From: Myxococcota bacterium
GTDB lineage: Bacteria > Myxococcota_A > Bradymonadia > UBA7976 > UBA1532
Direction of reading: 5' to 3'
DNA: 64,000 nucleotides
NCBI GenBank assembly: GCA_963169045.1
Contig: CAUJDF010000044.1
Coordinates: 248,001 to 312,000 of the forward strand
Both the position numbers and the translations under genes were made by a program. This document shows, one piece after another, positions 34,391 through 42,525 of the stretch (within the stretch, counting starts at the first letter, position 1; each line of letters starts with the position of its first letter). The notes under the pieces are model-generated. The model saw nothing but the letters and a program-made list of their open reading frames with translations. It did no database searches and had not been told where the DNA came from.

Positions 34391-36091
34391 ATGAAGGCGA
34401 GGTTCGGGCGTTACGTTCTCCTCAAGAAGCTGGCCGCCGGCGGGATGGCCGAGGTTTTCCTGGCGCGCCGGCTCAGCTTCGGCGGCTTCGCCAAGTTCGT
34501 CGTCATCAAGCGCCTCCTCCCCGAGTACTCGAAGCGCAAGGCCTACGTGCGGCTCTTCCTCGCCGAGGCGCGCACCGGGGCGCAGCTGAACCACCCCAAC
34601 ATCGTCGGTCTCCACGACCTCGGGCAGATCGACGACGCCTACTTCATGGCGATGGAGTACGTGCACGGCGTCTCGGCCGCCGAGCTGCTGGCGCGGGCCC
34701 AGAAGGCGCGCAAGCCGGTGCCGATCGGCGTCGCGCTGCGCATCGTCGGCAGCGTCGCGGAGGCCCTGCAGTACGCACACCACGCGCCCGATCTCGACGG
34801 CGAGCCGCTCGGCATCATCCACCACGACATCAGCCCGCAGAATGTCCAGATCAGCTTCGACGGCGACGTGAAGCTCCTCGACTTCGGGGTGTCGACGCGG
34901 CGCGGCCAGCAGCCGACCGGCGGGCGGCGCGGCAAGTACGCCTACATGTCGCCCGAGGCGATCGCCCGCGGCGAGCTCGACCAGCGCAGCGATCTGTTCT
35001 CGCTCGGCGTGGTGCTCTACGAGCTGACGACCGGCCGCCGCCTCTTCAAGGGCGACGCGACCGAACCGCCAGCGGACGCGACGGCGCGGCGCGAGATCGA
35101 GCCGCCCACCAAGGTCGACGGGTACTACCCCGCCAGCCTCGAAGAGGTCGTCCTCAAGGTGCTCGCGCACGATCCGGCGGCCCGCTTCGCCGACGCCGGC
35201 ACCTTTCACAAGGCGCTCGTCGAGGTCGGGCGCAAGCTGGGGGCGGCCACCGGGGCCGACGCGCTCGCTGCCTATGTCGCCGAGCTGTTCGCCGAGGAGA
35301 TCCCGAAGCGGCGCGCCGAGCTGGCCGAGTTGGCGCGTCGATCCGATCCGAAACCCAAGGCGCCGGCGGAGCCTGCGGCGGAGAAGGCGGCCCGCGTCGA
35401 GTCTGCGGACGAGAAGCCGCCACCGTCGACCGACGATGAGGCGGCTGCCGAGAAGCCTTCGCCGCCGCTCGCCGACGGGGGGGCGCCCGCCGAGGCGCCG
35501 GTCGCCGAAGCGAACAAGAGTGAGGAAGCGGAGCTCGACGACGAGGACGGCGCGGCCGACGACCTGGACGACGGCGCCGCGGACGGGCCCGAGCCGGCCT
35601 TCGAGGCGCCCGCGGCGGTCCTCAACCAGGCGCCCCGCTGGGACGAAGCCCTGCACTTCGGCGCAGCAGCGTCGTGGCGGCGAGCGGCCGTCGCGCTGGC
35701 GATCGGCGGGCTCGTGCTCGCCGCCGGCACGTTCTTCCTCGGTCGGCACTGGGGCGAGAGCGCCGTGCGCGCCGCCGAGGATCTCGACCACGGCTCCCTG
35801 GTGGTCGAGTCCACCCCCGAAGGCGCGCGCGTCTACGACGGCGAGAAGCTGCTCGGGATGACGCCCATCGACGCCGGGCGCGTCCCCGTGGGCACGCGTT
35901 ACGACCTGCGCATCGTCCACCCCGGTCACCGCGACTTCCGCCGCCAGGTGGAGATCCGGCCGGAGCGCCGCCACGTCGTCGTGACCGCCGGCCTGGAGCC
36001 GGAGGCGGCCGCTGCGCCCTCGCCCCCTTCGTCGGCGGTCGCCGACGGCAACGGCGTGCGACCCGGCGCGCCGGTCTCCACCCCGCGCTGA
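34391..36091 (+). CDS. Transmembrane Ser/Thr protein kinase with extracytoplasmic PEGA domain
   Basis: 566 residues. The kinase domain (about 5-275) has the Gly loop LAAGGMAEVFLA, Lys in FVVIKRLL, the catalytic loop IIHHDISPQNVQIS and the DFG motif (LLDFGVS), then YMSPEA. The catalytic loop reads HHD rather than HRD, so the Arg that contacts the activation-loop phosphate is missing. The myxobacterial 'DxSPQN' form is kept. An acidic Ala/Pro/Glu linker (about 315-415) leads to a membrane segment (AVALAIGGLVLAAGTFFLG) and a PEGA domain (SLVVESTPEGARVYDGEKLL). It faces the convergent parvulin gene with a 34-base gap. Confidence 0.9.
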   Translation: MKARFGRYVLLKKLAAGGMAEVFLARRLSFGGFAKFVVIKRLLPEYSKRKAYVRLFLAEARTGAQLNHPNIVGLHDLGQIDDAYFMAMEYVHGVSAAELLARAQKARKPVPIGVALRIVGSVAEALQYAHHAPDLDGEPLGIIHHDISPQNVQISFDGDVKLLDFGVSTRRGQQPTGGRRGKYAYMSPEAIARGELDQRSDLFSLGVVLYELTTGRRLFKGDATEPPADATARREIEPPTKVDGYYPASLEEVVLKVLAHDPAARFADAGTFHKALVEVGRKLGAATGADALAAYVAELFAEEIPKRRAELAELARRSDPKPKAPAEPAAEKAARVESADEKPPPSTDDEAAAEKPSPPLADGGAPAEAPVAEANKSEEAELDDEDGAADDLDDGAADGPEPAFEAPAAVLNQAPRWDEALHFGAAASWRRAAVALAIGGLVLAAGTFFLGRHWGESAVRAAEDLDHGSLVVESTPEGARVYDGEKLLGMTPIDAGRVPVGTRYDLRIVHPGHRDFRRQVEIRPERRHVVVTAGLEPEAAAAPSPPSSAVADGNGVRPGAPVSTPR

Positions 36092-36125
36092 TCAGTGCGC
36101 CGAGGCCCGCCCCCGCGGACTGCGC

Positions 36126-37736
36126 TCAGGCGCGACGTTCCACGCGCGCCGCCAGCCGGAGGCGCTCGCGGAAACGCAGGACCTCTCCTGCGCTGGGCGG
36201 GCGCGCCCGCAGCTCGGCTTCGAGCGCCGGCCGCACCTGCTCGAGCTGGACGCGCGTCACCTCGACGAGCTGCAGGAGGTGGAAGCCGCGCTTCGACCGC
36301 ACGAGGCGCACCTCGCCCGGCTGCATTTCGTTCAGCGCCGCGTCGATCTCCGGACCGAGCGCGCCGGCGCGGTACCCGGGATATTCGCCGCCATTGCGCC
36401 GCGTCAGCTCGTCTTCGGAGTACTCGCGGGCCAGCGCCGCGAAGTCGGCGTCGGCTTGCCGGGCTCGCTTGAGCAACTCCGTGGCGCGCCGCTCGGCGAG
36501 GCCCTCGAGCTTGCCCCCGAGGCGTCGGCGCTTGACGCGCTCGTAGTTCGTGGCGACGACGATGTGGCTGACCAGCTTGCGGTCGTCGGCGGGCACGAAC
36601 TCGCGCGCCTGCAGCCGGACGATGACGTATCCTGCCGGGACGCGGATGGGCTCGGACACAACGCCCAGCGGCAGCGTCTCGAGGACGGGGTCGACCTCGG
36701 CGCCCAGGCGGCCGGGATTGAACGTGCCAAGGTCGCCCCCCCGCGCGCGCGTGGCCGGGTCGTCGCTCTCCGCGCGCGCCACCTCCTCGAACGGGCGCCC
36801 GCCCGCGAGGGTCGCGCGCAGCGCCCGCGCACGCTCGAGAGCGCGAGTGAACCGCGCCTCGAGGTCGGCGTCGTCGCGGCCTCGCTGGCGGGCCGAGACC
36901 AGGATCTGCTGGCCGGTGTAGCGCGCGCCGCGACGAATGCCGTCGACGCGGATGACGTGGTGGCCGTGGGGCGTCTCGACGACGGGCGAGAGCTCCCCGG
37001 GCGAGAGCCGCGCGACCGCCTCGTCGAAGGCGGCGCCGTAGCGGCCCGCCCACAGCGCCCCCAGCGCGCCGCCACGCGCGGCGGACTCGTCGTCGGAGCG
37101 CTCCCGGGCCAGCGCCGCGAAGTCCGTGCCTTCGACGACACGCGCGCGCAGCTCCGTGGCGAGGGTTCGCGCCTCCGCGTCGACCGCGTCACGCTCCTGG
37201 AAGTACTCCTCCCGCGAGTAGAAACGCGTGGCCTCGACCTGCGTGCTGACGAGGATCTGACGGACCCGGAGCCGGACGCCACCCTCGCCGTGGCGCCGGG
37301 TGAACAGCGCCTCAAGCTCGGCAGCCTCCACCCGCCGCGCCATGAGCGCGCGGGCGAGCCGGTCGAAGCGCACCTCGCGACGACGCGTCGCGCGCCAGCC
37401 CTCCGCGTTCAGGCCGCGACGCGCCAGGTCGGCCTCCCAGGCCGACGGATCGCCCCGGAACCGCGCCGCGACCACTTCGCGAATCTCGCTCTCGACCGCG
37501 ACGGACACCTCGGCATCATCGACGGTGAGCCCGGCGGCGGCGGCTTCGCGTTCGACCAGATGGTCCTCGACCAGCTCCTCGTCGCTGCGGCTGTCGCCGG
37601 GCGCGCGCGGGACGGGCACACCGTCGACGGTGAGGACAGGCTCGCCGCGCGCCGGCTCCGACGGCTCCTCGCTGCCGCACGCCACGAGGGCGAAGCAGAG
37701 CCAGAGTTGGAGCGCAGAACGGCGGAGGCAATGCAT
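36126..37736 (-). CDS. Lipoprotein with three tandem parvulin-type PPIase domains (SurA/PrsA-like)
   Basis: 536 residues. A lipoprotein signal ends in LVAC (Cys20). A SurA_N-like helical region (about 40-150) is followed by three parvulin domains at about 158-275, 280-385 and 390-505. Each begins with a QIL/HIV strand (RVRQILVST, YTGQQILVSA, KLVSHIVVAT), contains DFAALAREYSEDE-type helices with a GG loop, and ends in G-x-H/Y-x-x-x-L/V (HGHHVIRV, AGYVIVRL, RGFHLLQL). It is likely a periplasmic chaperone or isomerase for outer-membrane proteins. The start at 37736 is chosen because the ATG nine bases upstream lies inside the -10 box. Confidence 0.85.
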   Translation of the reverse strand: MHCLRRSALQLWLCFALVACGSEEPSEPARGEPVLTVDGVPVPRAPGDSRSDEELVEDHLVEREAAAAGLTVDDAEVSVAVESEIREVVAARFRGDPSAWEADLARRGLNAEGWRATRRREVRFDRLARALMARRVEAAELEALFTRRHGEGGVRLRVRQILVSTQVEATRFYSREEYFQERDAVDAEARTLATELRARVVEGTDFAALARERSDDESAARGGALGALWAGRYGAAFDEAVARLSPGELSPVVETPHGHHVIRVDGIRRGARYTGQQILVSARQRGRDDADLEARFTRALERARALRATLAGGRPFEEVARAESDDPATRARGGDLGTFNPGRLGAEVDPVLETLPLGVVSEPIRVPAGYVIVRLQAREFVPADDRKLVSHIVVATNYERVKRRRLGGKLEGLAERRATELLKRARQADADFAALAREYSEDELTRRNGGEYPGYRAGALGPEIDAALNEMQPGEVRLVRSKRGFHLLQLVEVTRVQLEQVRPALEAELRARPPSAGEVLRFRERLRLAARVERRA

Positions 37737-37742
37737 GGCGCG

Positions 37743-37772
37743 CATCTTCGAGAGCGGCCCTGACCATGTCAA
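37743..37772 (-). promoter_or_regulatory. Leaderless-type promoter of the triple-parvulin gene
   Basis: TTGACA (37767-37772), an 18-base spacer and AAGATG (37743-37748), then CGCGCC and the ATG. Six bases between -10 and ATG put the start site on the A of ATG. The 15 bases AAGATGCGCGCCATG are identical at the DUF72 gene (53811-53825). Confidence 0.65.
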
Positions 37773-37801
37773 CGCGCGCCCACTTTTCGCATCGCGACCC
37801 G

Positions 37802-37830
37802 TTGACAACCCGCGGGGCCGCAACTAGAGT
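37802..37830 (+). promoter_or_regulatory. Consensus promoter of tRNA-Ala
   Basis: TTGACA (37802-37807), a 17-base spacer and TAGAGT (37825-37830), about 50 bases before the tRNA. It may also serve the hydrolase gene if the hairpin behind the tRNA leaks. Confidence 0.8.
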
Positions 37831-37879
37831 ACCGCACACCTTCGACGGCGGATTGAATCTGTCGCAAACGGTCGTTCTC

Positions 37880-37952
37880 GGGGCTGTAGCTCAGCTGGGA
37901 GAGCGCTTGACTGGCAGTCACGAGGTCAGGGGTTCGATCCCCCTCAGCTCCA
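37880..37952 (+). tRNA. tRNA-Ala (GGC)
   Basis: A full cloverleaf of 73 bases. The acceptor GGGGCTG/CAGCTCC contains the G3-U70 wobble that marks alanine tRNAs. The anticodon loop CTGGCAG gives anticodon GGC. The T-arm is AGGGG-TTCGATC-CCCCT and the discriminator is A. CCA is not encoded (CCG follows). The anticodon stem has one mismatch, T at 37907 opposite C at 37921, where close relatives usually show a C-G pair. Confidence 0.95.
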
Positions 37953-37972
37953 CCGTGACCGTGTTCGAAGGA

Positions 37973-38004
37973 GAAGGCCGGCGTCACCGCCGGCCTTCGT
38001 CGTT
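37973..38004 (+). terminator. Hairpin after tRNA-Ala
   Basis: An 11-bp perfect stem (37973-37983 with 37988-37998, four-base loop) is followed by a weak GTCGTTT tract. It is likely a terminator, possibly leaky, because the hydrolase gene starts only 19 bases after the stem. Confidence 0.65.
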
Positions 38005-38016
38005 TCAGGGGTCTCG

Positions 38017-38625
38017 GTGATCGTTCTCGTCCACGGCTATCTGGCGCCGGGGGCGCTTCTCTGGCCCCTGGCACGCCAGCTCGAACGCCTCGGCCACCGC
38101 GCCGAGGTGTTCTCCTATCCTTCCCATCGCGGCACCGTCGAGGAGCACGCCGAGTCTCTGCGGCGCCACCTCGTCGCCGCCGGCCGGCGCGCCGGCCGCA
38201 CACCGCTGGCGGTGTTCGGCCACTCCCTCGGCGGACTGCTCGTGCACCACGCGCTGGCCGACGGCGCCGGCCTCCCCGCCATCGAGCGCCGCATCTTCGC
38301 CGCCACGCCGCACCGCGGCTGTCGGGCGGCGCGACTCACCGTCCGCGGACCCCTGGCCCGTCTCCTCTCGCCCGTCGGCCGCGCCGCGATCGCCGGTGTG
38401 ACCCGCGACGCGGCCCACCCCGCGCGCACGGGCGTGATCATCGCCACCCACGATCGCCTCGTGCTGCCCGAAGAGGCCGAGCTGCCAGCGGCCGATGACC
38501 GCATCGAGCTGCCCTTCGGCCACAACGACCTGCTCGTACGCGCCCGCACCGCCCGTGCGGTGGCCAGCTTCGTCGCGAGCGGCCGGTTCTCACCCGAGCC
38601 GGACTGGTCGCAGATCCGCCCCTGA
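38017..38625 (+). CDS. Small alpha/beta hydrolase (lipase-like)
   Basis: 202 residues from a GTG. The oxyanion region VLVHGYLAPG (residues 3-12) and nucleophile elbow GHSLGGLL (about 67-74) are clear. The latter part has IIATHDRLVLPEEA, a likely acid loop, and ELPFGHNDLL, a likely catalytic His. It has no signal peptide. The arrangement resembles short triacylglycerol lipase/PGAP1-like esterases; substrate unknown. It follows tRNA-Ala closely with no obvious promoter of its own. Confidence 0.8.
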   Translation: MIVLVHGYLAPGALLWPLARQLERLGHRAEVFSYPSHRGTVEEHAESLRRHLVAAGRRAGRTPLAVFGHSLGGLLVHHALADGAGLPAIERRIFAATPHRGCRAARLTVRGPLARLLSPVGRAAIAGVTRDAAHPARTGVIIATHDRLVLPEEAELPAADDRIELPFGHNDLLVRARTARAVASFVASGRFSPEPDWSQIRP

Positions 38626-38780
38626 CCGACGGCCCATCTCGCCAGGTCCACCCCGCCTCGGATGCGTGAGCAGTCGTCCAGCCGGCTCGCGCGACGAAGT
38701 CATCCGCCGACAGCAATCGGGGTTGCCTCGGTCGCGCGGGGCTATTTACCCTGACGCGCCATCGGTCCCCGGGGGAAGCC

Positions 38781-41700
38781 GTGTCACGCGCCGTACGCCT
38801 CGCTCTCTTCGCCTCTTGCCTCTCGTTGTTGGTGCTCTCCGCTTGCGATGACGGCGGCGGCGGAGGAGCGGGAGGTGCGGGAGGCGGCGCGGGCGGCGGT
38901 GGAGGCGGCGCCGGTGGCGACGGTGGCGCCGGCGGCAGCGGCGGCGGCGGCGGCAGCGGCGGCAACGGTGGCGGTCAGGGGGGCGGCGGCGGCACGTGCG
39001 GCGAGCCCGACCCCATGGCCGACTGTGAGGGGGTCGCGTTCGCGCCCTGCACGCCGAGCGCCGGCAGCAACGGGGCGACCCTGGTCCGCGGCACCGTCGT
39101 CACCCCGGACCGCGTCTACTGCGATGGTGCCGTCCTGTTCGACCGCCAGAGCCGGAAGATCGCCTGTGTCGGCGACGACTGCGCGGGCCACGCGCTCGCC
39201 GCCGAGGCGACCGTCGTTTGCGCGGACGTCGTCTCGCCGGGGCTCATCGACGCCCACAACCACATGAGCTACAACACCCTGCCCCGGTGGCAGCACGAGG
39301 GCCCGACGTTCAGCAACCGCGGTCAGTGGAACGGCCTGGTCGCGGGCGACCTGTACGACGCCCGGCCGCCCGCCGACGACCCGATCGCCGCGCGGTACAA
39401 CGAGCTGCGGCTCCTCATGGCCGGCACCACCGCCGTGCACAAGGCGCAGGGCGGCCCGGCCACCGGCGACCACATCCGCAACCTCGACCGCGGCCCCGAC
39501 GGCAACGACCTCGGTTACGGCGACGACGACTTCACCGAGTGCGTGTTCCCGCTACAGGACAGCTGCCGCGAGGCGCCGAGCTACACCGACGGCAACCGTG
39601 TGCCAGCCCGTACCTATGTCGCGCACGTCGCCGAGGGCTACGACCGCGTCTCGACGGAGGAATTCGACGACTTCACCGCGGCCGGCCAGCTCGGCGAGAA
39701 GACCGCCATCGTGCACTGCGTCGGCTGTACCGCCGAGCAGCTGTCGCAGGTCCGCTCGGCAGGCGCCCGCCTCGTGTGGTCCCCGCAGTCGAACATCGAT
39801 CTCTACGGCGTGACCACCGACGTGGCGACGGCGAAGCGGATGGGCATCCCCATCGCGCTCGGACCCGACTGGACGCCCTCCGGCACCATGAACCTGCTGG
39901 CCGAGATGAAGTGCGCCGACCACGTGTCGGGCCGCTACTACGACGGCTTGTTCGACGAGCGCGACATCGTCCGCATGGTCACACGCGACGCGGCGAAGGC
40001 TCTCGGCCTCGACGACCTCATCGGCGTGCTCGAGCCGGGGATGTTCGCTGACGTGCTGCTCGTCCGCGGCAACCGCGCGCGGCCCTACCGCGCCATCCTC
40101 GAGGCCAAGGCGGCGGACGTCCGCGGCGTCTTCATCGGCGGCGTCGCCTACTACGGCGACGCCGACGTCGTGAGCGGCGACATCGCGCTCAACGACCTGT
40201 GCGAGGACGTCGACGTCTGCGGCGCCGCCGCGAAGCGCATCTGCGTCCGTCAGGAGGCCGGAGCGACCGATGGGCGCAACAAGAACGACTGGGCGAAGTT
40301 CTCGTACGCGCAGCACATCTCCTACCTCGAGTCGCTGATCAGCGGCCTGCCCGGCGCCGACGGCGAGAACGCCTACGCGTTCAACCTCTATCCGTTGTTC
40401 GAGTGCGAGCCGACTTTCACGTGCGACCTCGGCAACCGCGACATCCCCGGCACGCCGGCAGCCGGTGACGGCGACGGCGACGGCGTCGCCGACGCGCAGG
40501 ACGTGTGCCCCGCGGTCTTCGACCCGCGCCAGGGCGATCTCGACGGGGACGGCGCCGGCGATGCTTGCGACCCCTGCCCCTGGAGCGAGCAGGCCTGCCC
40601 GTGCGCCCCGCCAGGCGCCAACGACCGGGACGGCGACGGCGTCGCGGACGCGGATGACCTCTGTCCCGATCGCGCCGATCCGGATCAGGCCGACGGCGAC
40701 GGCGACGGCACCGGCGACGCCTGCGACGCCTGTCCTGCCACGCCCGACTCGCCCGCGCGCGGGTGCCCGGTCGAGATCGCGGCCATCAAGCGCGGCGAGG
40801 CCGGGGAGGGCGTGCGTGTGGCCGCGCGCGGCATCGTGACCGCCGTCGCGGCAAGCGGCGGCCTCTTCGTCCAGGATCCGGACGGCGGCCCGGACTTCTC
40901 CGGGCTCTTCGTGTTCGTCGGCAACGCGCAGATGGGACTGCCGACGCCGTCCGTGGGCGACCCCGTGACCGTCACCGGCGTGACGCAGCACTTCTTCGGT
41001 CAGTGGCAGCTCGCCCAGGTCACCGGGCTCGAGGTCGAAGCGGGCGGACCGCTGCCCCTCCCGGCGCCCGCCATCGTGGCGCCGGCCGACGTGGCCACCG
41101 GCGGCCCGCGCGCCGAGGCGCTCGAGGCCGCGCTGGTGCGCGTGGAGGACGTCGAGGTGACCGCGCAGAATCCGCCCGCCGGCCCCGGCGATCGCGATCC
41201 GACCAACGCGTTCGTGGTCGACGGCGCGCTCCAGGTCGACGACTACCTGTTCGCGCTCCCGGCGCTGCCCGACGTCGGGACGCGCTTTGCCGCCATCCAG
41301 GGCGTTCTGAGGTTCGCGAACAACGCCTCGAAGCTCGAGCCGCGCTCGGCCGACGACCTGCAGTCGGTGCCCGCCGCGGCGGTGTCGCTGGCGCCGGCGA
41401 TGACGACGGCGCGGGTCGGCGGGCAGCACCCACCCGTCGGTGGCGACGGCGCCCCGCTGACAGTGACCCTGGCGGAGCCGGCACCCGCGGGCGGCGCCGT
41501 CGTCCGCATCACGAGTGACGACGCCCAGGTGCTGCCGGACGCAGAGGTCGTCATCGCGGCCGGCGCGCGGACGGGCAGCGTCCCACTCCGGTTCCTGCGG
41601 CCCACCCCGGCGCTGACCCTCACCGCCCGGCTCGGCGAGGACGAGGCCAACTCCACCGTCCGCGTGATCGCCGCCGACACGCCCTCCCGCCCGGCGCGCG

Positions 41701-42488
41701 TCGAGCCCGAGCGCCTCGAGTTGGCGCCCGGCGCCCAGGGCGAGCTCCGCGTGTTCCTCGACGTGCCCGCGCCCGAGCAGGGCGTCGCGCTCGAGGTGCT
41801 CGCCGAGCCCGCCGGCGCGCTGCAGGTGCCAGCGGAGCTCGTGGTCGCGCCGGGCGCGAACGTTCAGACCCTGCTCGTGACGGCGGGCGCAGAGCCGGGC
41901 GAGGTCACGCTCGACATCGGCCTCGAGCGCGCGCGCGTCGAGGCCATCGTCGTCGTCGCCGTGCCGCCCGCCGGCGACGGCCTCGTGATCAACGAGATCG
42001 ACTACGACATGGGCGGGGTCGAGAACGACGAGTTCATCGAGATCTTCAACGGCACCGCCGCCGCCGTGCCCGTCGCCGGGCTCCGCGTGGAGCTCATCAA
42101 CGGCAACAACGGCGCGACCTACGCCACCTACCCGCTCGATGGGGCGGGCGGCGCGCTCGAGCCGGGCGGCTACCTGCTCCTCGCCGACGCCAACATGCAG
42201 GTGCCCGAGGGCGTGCCGGTCGTGCGCATGCGCGACAACGACGGCGGTCACCAGCTCCAGAACGGCCCCGACGCGGTCCGCCTCGTCGGGGGCGATGGCG
42301 TCATCGACACCGTGGTCTACGGGGAGCCGATCGAGGGCATCGGCGAGGGCGGGCCCGCGCCGGCCGACCGCAACGACGCCTCGGGCGTCGCGATCGGCCG
42401 GTGCCCCAACGGTGCGGATTCCAACGACAATTCGGTCGATTTCACGCTGGCGGCCCGTTCCCCGGGCGTCGCCAACACCTGCCGGTGA
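38781..42488 (+). CDS. Giant lipoprotein: amidohydrolase + TSP3 + OB-like + lamin-tail domain
   Basis: 1235 residues from a GTG behind GGGGGAAG. A lipoprotein signal ends in LSAC (Cys22) and a Gly-rich linker spans 25-72. A metal-dependent amidohydrolase domain covers about 95-490: DAHNHMSY at about 158-165, then HVAEG, VHCVG and GPDWTPSGT supply the expected metal and catalytic ligands of imidazolonepropionase-like enzymes. TSP3 calcium repeats follow (DGDGDGVADAQDVCP, DRDGDGVADADDLCP) at about 560-665. Next is an OB-like region found in extracellular nucleases (VRVAARGIVTAVAASGGLFVQ), then beta-rich modules, and a C-terminal lamin-tail domain (LVINEIDYDMGGVENDEFIE). It is probably a surface-bound hydrolase; substrate unknown. 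Confidence 0.8.
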   Translation: MSRAVRLALFASCLSLLVLSACDDGGGGGAGGAGGGAGGGGGGAGGDGGAGGSGGGGGSGGNGGGQGGGGGTCGEPDPMADCEGVAFAPCTPSAGSNGATLVRGTVVTPDRVYCDGAVLFDRQSRKIACVGDDCAGHALAAEATVVCADVVSPGLIDAHNHMSYNTLPRWQHEGPTFSNRGQWNGLVAGDLYDARPPADDPIAARYNELRLLMAGTTAVHKAQGGPATGDHIRNLDRGPDGNDLGYGDDDFTECVFPLQDSCREAPSYTDGNRVPARTYVAHVAEGYDRVSTEEFDDFTAAGQLGEKTAIVHCVGCTAEQLSQVRSAGARLVWSPQSNIDLYGVTTDVATAKRMGIPIALGPDWTPSGTMNLLAEMKCADHVSGRYYDGLFDERDIVRMVTRDAAKALGLDDLIGVLEPGMFADVLLVRGNRARPYRAILEAKAADVRGVFIGGVAYYGDADVVSGDIALNDLCEDVDVCGAAAKRICVRQEAGATDGRNKNDWAKFSYAQHISYLESLISGLPGADGENAYAFNLYPLFECEPTFTCDLGNRDIPGTPAAGDGDGDGVADAQDVCPAVFDPRQGDLDGDGAGDACDPCPWSEQACPCAPPGANDRDGDGVADADDLCPDRADPDQADGDGDGTGDACDACPATPDSPARGCPVEIAAIKRGEAGEGVRVAARGIVTAVAASGGLFVQDPDGGPDFSGLFVFVGNAQMGLPTPSVGDPVTVTGVTQHFFGQWQLAQVTGLEVEAGGPLPLPAPAIVAPADVATGGPRAEALEAALVRVEDVEVTAQNPPAGPGDRDPTNAFVVDGALQVDDYLFALPALPDVGTRFAAIQGVLRFANNASKLEPRSADDLQSVPAAAVSLAPAMTTARVGGQHPPVGGDGAPLTVTLAEPAPAGGAVVRITSDDAQVLPDAEVVIAAGARTGSVPLRFLRPTPALTLTARLGEDEANSTVRVIAADTPSRPARVEPERLELAPGAQGELRVFLDVPAPEQGVALEVLAEPAGALQVPAELVVAPGANVQTLLVTAGAEPGEVTLDIGLERARVEAIVVVAVPPAGDGLVINEIDYDMGGVENDEFIEIFNGTAAAVPVAGLRVELINGNNGATYATYPLDGAGGALEPGGYLLLADANMQVPEGVPVVRMRDNDGGHQLQNGPDAVRLVGGDGVIDTVVYGEPIEGIGEGGPAPADRNDASGVAIGRCPNGADSNDNSVDFTLAARSPGVANTCR

Positions 42489-42525
42489 GCCCGCGGCGCC
42501 CCGGGCGGGGCGCCGTGCCCGCCAA

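Noticed and set aside
39552-42251. 899-residue minus-strand open frame opposite the amidohydrolase fusion
   Set aside because: Codon-bias shadow. It reads as Val/Gly/His/Arg-rich sequence without motifs, whereas the plus strand encodes recognisable domains throughout.
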